From an uncultured Oscillibacter sp. (GTDB lineage Bacteria > Bacillota > Clostridia > Oscillospirales > Oscillospiraceae), in NCBI GenBank assembly GCA_948435975.1, contig CAOJHG010000040.1, forward strand, positions 1-10,169: DNA of 10,169 nt, given 5' to 3'. A program made the position numbers and the translations under genes. Shown here in pieces: positions 7,291 through 10,169 of this stretch. The number at the start of each line of letters is the position of its first letter. Position 1 is the stretch's first letter. The notes beneath the pieces were generated by a model that searched no databases, was not told where the DNA came from, and was given only the letters and a program-made list of their open reading frames with translations.

Positions 7291-7328
7291 AAAACAAAAA
7301 GCCTCGTCCCTCATTTGGGACAAGACTT
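7291..7328 (-). terminator. T-box terminator hairpin
   Basis: On the minus strand AAGTCTTGTCCC (complement of 7317-7328) pairs with GGGACGAGGCTT (complement of 7299-7310) over 12 bp including G-U pairs, with a 6-nt loop, followed by TTTTTGTTTT (complement of 7291-7300). It is the default OFF structure. The competing antiterminator uses the T-box core just upstream. Confidence 0.92.
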
Positions 7329-7463
7329 CCATCCTGCGGTACCACCCAAGTTGACGCATATGCGCCCGCTCGCTTCACGTACTTCATACGCGCCGCCCTG
7401 GTAACGGGTGCGGTCCCCGTCAGACGCTACTGAGCCTCAGCCGTTCACGCTGCCCTCCCAGGT

Positions 7464-7466
7464 CCA
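7464..7466 (-). promoter_or_regulatory. T-box specifier codon UGG (Trp)
   Basis: In the minus-strand transcript the specifier loop reads GUGAAUGGACC. The usual pattern is GAA, then the specifier triplet, then A/G-C, giving UGG, the only tryptophan codon. A shift of one base would give AUG (Met) or GGA (Gly), but neither fits the GAA-NNN-AC register. Confidence 0.85.
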
Positions 7467-7572
7467 TTCACCGAAACGCCTCCTGCCATGTTTCCACCAT
7501 TCACGGCTCTCTAAAAGGGGACTCCTCTTTCAGTTACTTCTCCTGCTCACAGGTTTGCCTTATTTGCGTCGT

Positions 7573-7601
7573 ATTATACGCACAACCGTCCCCAATGTCA
7601 A
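7573..7601 (-). promoter_or_regulatory. Consensus sigma-A promoter for the T-box operon
   Basis: A perfect -35 TTGACA (complement of 7596-7601) and perfect -10 TATAAT (complement of 7573-7578) are separated by exactly 17 bp. An AT-rich stretch (TTTGTTTATTTT, complement of 7606-7617) just upstream could act as an UP element. Transcription would start near 7566, immediately ahead of Stem I. Such a strong promoter fits a leader in which control is exerted after initiation. Confidence 0.93.
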
Positions 7602-7632
7602 CCGTCAAAATAAACAAAGCTGCGCTCGCCGC

Positions 7633-7656
7633 GGGGCGCAAAGGGGACTCCGCCCC
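7633..7656. repeat. GC-rich hairpin 1 of an intergenic palindromic element
   Basis: GGGGCG (7633-7638) and CGCCCC (7651-7656) form a stem around AAAGGGGACTC-type sequence, between the end of operon B and the promoter of operon A. No T-tract follows on either strand. Together with the adjacent perfect hairpin it resembles dispersed REP-like intergenic elements common in genomes of this kind; copy number cannot be judged from one window. Confidence 0.4.
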
Positions 7657-7671
7657 CTCTGCACTCCCCCA

Positions 7672-7693
7672 CCAGAGGGAAGTCTCCCTCTGG
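7672..7693. repeat. Perfect 9-bp hairpin 2 of an intergenic palindromic element
   Basis: CCAGAGGGA (7672-7680) and TCCCTCTGG (7685-7693) form a perfect stem with the 4-nt loop AGTC, 68 bp past the stop of the operon B ATPase. It may serve as a factor-independent 3'-end structure for operon B, but it lacks a T-tract on the minus strand. The purine/pyrimidine-biased stem and the companion hairpin suggest a repeat element rather than a dedicated terminator. Confidence 0.5.
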
Positions 7694-7760
7694 ACTCCCT
7701 CATGATTCTTTTGGTATGGGGCTTTGTGATTTTCTTTTGCTGCGGTCATGATTGCTTTAT

Positions 7761-8555
7761 TTAGGACAACAGCAGCTTGTCGTCCGCTTCATCGCTCCCG
7801 CTTACCTTGCTGAACAGCTCCAGAAGCTGCGGCACTGTCAGCTTTTTCTTCTCCTCTCCAGATACGTCAATCACAATCCGGCCGTCATACATCATAATCA
7901 GCCGGTTCCCATGGGCTATGGCGTCCTTCATGTTGTGCGTCACCATCATCGTCGTTAAATGGCTCTCCGCTACAATCCGGTCAGACAGATTCAGCACCTT
8001 TGCCGCCGTCTTCGGGTCCAGCGCCGCCGTGTGCTCGTCCAACAACAGCAGCTTCGGCTTTTTCAGCGACGCCATCAGCAGCGTCAGCGCCTGCCTCTGA
8101 CCGCCGGAAAGAAGCCCCACCTTACTCGTCAGACGCTCCTCTAGGCCCAGGTCCAGACCCTTGAGCATCTCCTGATATTTCTCCTTTTCCTCCTTGGTCA
8201 CGCCCCAGCTTAGGCCCCTTCTCTGGCCCCGGCGGGCGGCAAGCGCCAGGTTTTCCAGAATCTGCATGGAAGGCGCGGTGCCCAGCATCGGGTCCTGAAA
8301 AACGCGGCCAATGAAGGGAGCCCGCTTGTACTCCGGCAGCCGGGTTACCTCCGTTCCGCCAATGGAGATGCTTCCCGCGTCCACGGTCCAAGCCCCCGAC
8401 ACAGCGTTGAGCATCGTCGATTTGCCCGCGCCATTGCCGCCGATGACCGTGCAGAAGTCTCCATCCTTCAGCGTCAGGTTCACGCCCCGGAGAGCCTGCT
8501 TCTCGTTTACCGTTCCGGCGTTAAATGTCTTCCAGATTCCCTTGATCTCAAGCAT
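7761..8555 (-). CDS. ABC transporter ATPase, TrpXYZ-type paralogue (operon B)
   Basis: This 264-aa cytoplasmic ATPase energises the operon B permease. All motifs are present: Walker A GGNGAGKST (39-47), Q87 in VFQDP, signature LSGGQRQA (149-156), Walker B LLLLDEH (169-175) with the same LDEHTAALDP as the operon A ATPase, and H207. Both proteins also share the tail pattern SGEEKK before a C-terminal helix. The start at 8555 overlaps the permease end by 8 bp, the same overlap as in operon A, which supports descent of both operons from one ancestral cluster. It has three tryptophans against none in the paralogue. It is the last gene of operon B; downstream lie two hairpins and then the operon A promoter. 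Confidence 0.93.
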   Translation of the reverse strand: MLEIKGIWKTFNAGTVNEKQALRGVNLTLKDGDFCTVIGGNGAGKSTMLNAVSGAWTVDAGSISIGGTEVTRLPEYKRAPFIGRVFQDPMLGTAPSMQILENLALAARRGQRRGLSWGVTKEEKEKYQEMLKGLDLGLEERLTSKVGLLSGGQRQALTLLMASLKKPKLLLLDEHTAALDPKTAAKVLNLSDRIVAESHLTTMMVTHNMKDAIAHGNRLIMMYDGRIVIDVSGEEKKKLTVPQLLELFSKVSGSDEADDKLLLS

Positions 8556-9498
8556 TGCGGGTTCCTCCTGTCTTTACCTGCACGTGAATATACTTTCCCT
8601 TCCAATAGGGGATGGAGAGGAACACAGCCACCACCAGAGCGGACAGCAGCTTCAAATAGTTGGCGTTCAGGCCCATGGCAAGCACCGCCTGGATTACGAT
8701 ATAGTACAGAATCGCGCCAATGGACACCGCCACCAGCTTCAGCGCAAAGTTGCGGAACACCTTCCCAAAAAGCACCTGCCCAATGATGACCGAAGCCAGG
8801 CCAATCACGATAGCGCCCCGGCCCATGTTGATTTCGCTGGCACTGTTGAACTGGGCCAGAAGTGCGCCGGAGACAGCAACCAGACCATTCGAGAGCATCA
8901 GACCCAGGACCTTGGTGAAGTCCGTATTGATGCCCTGGGCCCGGGCCATGCTGGGATTGGAACCAGTAGCCCGAAGCGCACAGCCCAACTCTGTGCCGAA
9001 GAACCAGTACAGCACGCCAATCAGCGCCGCCGTGAACAGGCCCACCACAAAAACAGGGTGCTGGTAGAAGGGCCGGTCTCCCTTTGCCACATCCTGGACG
9101 AACCGGAGAGACACCAGCAGCCGGTCCAGCATCTCATTATTAGTGACGTTGATGGCTACGGTTGACTTCATATCCATGATTGCCAGATTGATGGACCACA
9201 AGCCAAGCTGCGTCAGAATGCCGGACAGAATTGCCGGGATGCCGCAGAAGGTGTTCAGGACGCCCGTGGCAAGCCCCGCCAGCATTCCCGCCGCCAGAGC
9301 TGCCAGCATCGCCAGCCACAGATTGGTCCCCGCAGTAAACAGTACGGTGAAAACCGCCGCACCCGTGCAGAAGGACCCATCTACCGTCAGATCGGCGATA
9401 TCCAAAATTTTATACGTGATATAAACGCCAATCGCCATGATGCCCCAGATGAGACCCTGAGACACCGCGCCAGGCAGAGCGTTCATGAAGTTCAGCAT
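8548..9498 (-). CDS. ABC transporter permease, TrpXYZ-type paralogue (operon B)
   Basis: This 316-aa integral membrane protein of the BPD_transp_2 / COG4120 family has about eight to nine hydrophobic segments. It shares with the operon A permease the opening QGLIWGIMAIGVYITYKIL, the motif DIADLTVDGSF (33-43) and the cytoplasmic loop LRATGSNPSMA (175-185), here closer to the general family pattern. A GTG at 9501 extends the frame by one codon, but the ATG at 9498 is preferred because AAGGGGGG (complement of 9505-9512) is 6 nt away. A 112-bp gap with a hairpin separates it from the binding protein gene. Five tryptophans are present, so the Trp avoidance of operon A does not apply. The substrate is not predictable from the permease. 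Confidence 0.93.
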   Translation of the reverse strand: MLNFMNALPGAVSQGLIWGIMAIGVYITYKILDIADLTVDGSFCTGAAVFTVLFTAGTNLWLAMLAALAAGMLAGLATGVLNTFCGIPAILSGILTQLGLWSINLAIMDMKSTVAINVTNNEMLDRLLVSLRFVQDVAKGDRPFYQHPVFVVGLFTAALIGVLYWFFGTELGCALRATGSNPSMARAQGINTDFTKVLGLMLSNGLVAVSGALLAQFNSASEINMGRGAIVIGLASVIIGQVLFGKVFRNFALKLVAVSIGAILYYIVIQAVLAMGLNANYLKLLSALVVAVFLSIPYWKGKYIHVQVKTGGTRNA

Positions 9499-9568
9499 CA
9501 CTGAACCCCCCTTTCTCGGAATCAGACGCCAGGAACCGGGGCCCTTTTTCCCTAATCCCCGGAGAACA

Positions 9569-9599
9569 GGACGGCGGAGTATTCAGCACCTCGCCGTCC
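9569..9599 (-). other. Intercistronic hairpin between binding protein and permease of operon B
   Basis: GGACGGCG (9569-9576) and CGCCGTCC (9592-9599) form a perfect 8-bp stem with a 15-nt loop just after the binding-protein stop. On the minus strand TGTTCTCC follows, so it is a poor terminator. Such structures after binding-protein genes often protect the upstream mRNA or attenuate transcription, giving more binding protein than permease; that role is inferred here. Confidence 0.5.
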
Positions 9600-9609
9600 A
9601 TGATTGGGG

Positions 9610-10169
9610 TCACTCCTCGACAATAATAGCCTCGTAGCCGTCAGGAACCGTCAGCCCCAGGTCGGCGCAGATAGCTTCATTGTACTTCTTGGTGAACTCG
9701 GGGGCATATTCGATGGGCATTTCAGATACGCTGGTCTTTCCCGTCAGAATATCCGCCGCCATTTCGCCAGCCTTATAGCCGATGTCATAGTAGCTGATGG
9801 ACAGGGTAGCCACGCCGCAGCCGCCGCAGATGCCCTCTTCACCCGCGATGATAGGTACGCCCGCAGGACGGCAGATATTGTCGATCACGCCGGTGTTGTC
9901 CGCGCAGGTATTATCCGTGGGAATATATAGGACGTCGCTGCTGCTGGCGGCAGTCTGGGTGACAGAGGCCAGATCGTTGGTATCAGAGAAGGAATACTGT
10001 GTGCAGGTATACCCCAGGTCCTCCAGACAGGCCTGTACGTTATCCACCTGATATTGGCTGTTGGGCTCGGCGGCGCAGTAGAGCAGACCCACGGTCTGCG
10101 CATCAGGGAACCATTCCTTCACCATCGCAGCCTGCTGGTCCAGGGGCGCAAGGTCGGAGGTGCCGGAGA
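9610..10169 (-). CDS. Substrate-binding protein of operon B, C-terminal part (5' end outside window)
   Basis: The frame is open to the right edge: codons before the ATG at 10125 read SGTSDLAPLDQQAA, matching TGTSDVLPVEGQLD in the operon A binding protein, so the ATG is internal and the signal peptide and first lobe are cut off. About 186 residues remain, covering the second lobe of an ABC_sub_bind (COG2984) protein: TVGLLYCAAEPNSQYQ (compare TIGIVYTTSEANSVYS), PTDNTCADN, PIIAGEEG and DIGYKAGEMAADIL. It should be an extracytoplasmic lipoprotein delivering solute to the operon B permease. Eight cysteines in this fragment are unusually many for an exported protein. The ligand is unknown; divergence from the operon A protein leaves room for a different substrate. 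The gene ends at TGA (9610-9612). Confidence 0.92.
   Translation of the reverse strand, partial: SGTSDLAPLDQQAAMVKEWFPDAQTVGLLYCAAEPNSQYQVDNVQACLEDLGYTCTQYSFSDTNDLASVTQTAASSSDVLYIPTDNTCADNTGVIDNICRPAGVPIIAGEEGICGGCGVATLSISYYDIGYKAGEMAADILTGKTSVSEMPIEYAPEFTKKYNEAICADLGLTVPDGYEAIIVEE

Larger units (their letters stand above)
7291..7566 (-). promoter_or_regulatory. T-box riboswitch leader, tryptophan specifier
   Basis: This is a tRNA-sensing leader that antiterminates transcription when uncharged cognate tRNA binds. The T-box core TGGGTGGTACCGCAGG is the complement of 7333-7348 and is followed directly by a terminator (7299-7328 plus T-tract). Upstream on the transcript are Stem I hallmarks: AGTAACTG, AGAGAGCC, the distal-loop motif GGTGGAAAC, and the specifier-loop sequence GTGAATGGACC. 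In that loop the codon after GAA is UGG, complement of 7464-7466, so tRNA-Trp is the expected ligand. A further stem ACGGG...CCCGT lies between Stem I and the T-box. The leader begins just after a consensus promoter and precedes the operon A binding protein, as known for TrpXYZ-type transporters in Gram-positives. The full fold was not computed. Confidence 0.93.

Noticed and set aside
7408..7764. + strand 118-codon open frame across the T-box and its promoter
   Set aside because: It lies antisense to a convincing riboswitch and promoter, and no family is recognised.
8311..9165. + strand 284-codon open frame opposite operon B permease and ATPase
   Set aside because: Composition (His, Gln, Arg rich) is that of a shadow frame; the minus-strand genes have complete motifs.
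1..10169. CRISPR array, tRNA/rRNA genes, transposase or phage genes
   Set aside because: No regularly spaced direct repeats, no tRNA cloverleaf outside the T-box, and no recombinase or transposase motifs were seen on either strand.

Overview
The window looks like chromosomal DNA from a GC-rich member of the Clostridia. The signs are an S-layer-homology (SLH) protein, a T-box riboswitch, low-GC-type Shine-Dalgarno sequences, and GC-rich genes of the kind seen in gut Oscillospiraceae such as Flavonifractor and relatives. The genus-level guess is inference from style, not from a search.

Layout. The left end (to 1582, + strand) is the C-terminal part of a large secreted protein with Ig-like modules and three SLH repeats. 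It converges on recR through a bidirectional terminator at about 1586-1629. Everything else is on the minus strand. recR (1672-2271) and rpe (2559-3203) are separated by 287 bp with no convincing gene. Then come two tandem ABC transporter operons of the same family, the TrpXYZ-type systems (COG2984 binding protein, COG4120 permease, COG1101 ATPase).

Operon A, read right to left, is the best-defined unit. It has a perfect consensus promoter (TTGACA, 17 bp, TATAAT; 7573-7601), a complete T-box leader (7291-7566) with a readable UGG tryptophan specifier codon, and a transcription terminator. These are followed by a possible 27-codon small ORF (7174-7257), a lipoprotein binding protein (6147-7157), an FAH-family hydrolase/decarboxylase (5251-6099), a permease (4222-5160) and an ATPase (3453-4229), ending in a strong hairpin (3373-3400). 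The logic is that uncharged tRNA-Trp turns on uptake of tryptophan or a Trp-related compound. The four proteins contain only two tryptophans in about 1190 residues, which fits expression under Trp starvation.

Operon B lies immediately upstream on the same strand: a binding protein cut by the window edge (9610-10169), a permease (8548-9498) and an ATPase (7761-8555). Its promoter and leader are outside the window. It shares family and architecture with A but lacks the FAH gene and is not poor in tryptophan, so it may carry another substrate. Between B and A lie two GC-rich hairpins (7633-7693) that look like an intergenic palindromic element.

The most interesting points are the FAH-family enzyme placed inside a Trp T-box transporter operon, the small ORF between riboswitch and binding protein, and the contrast between the two paralogous systems.
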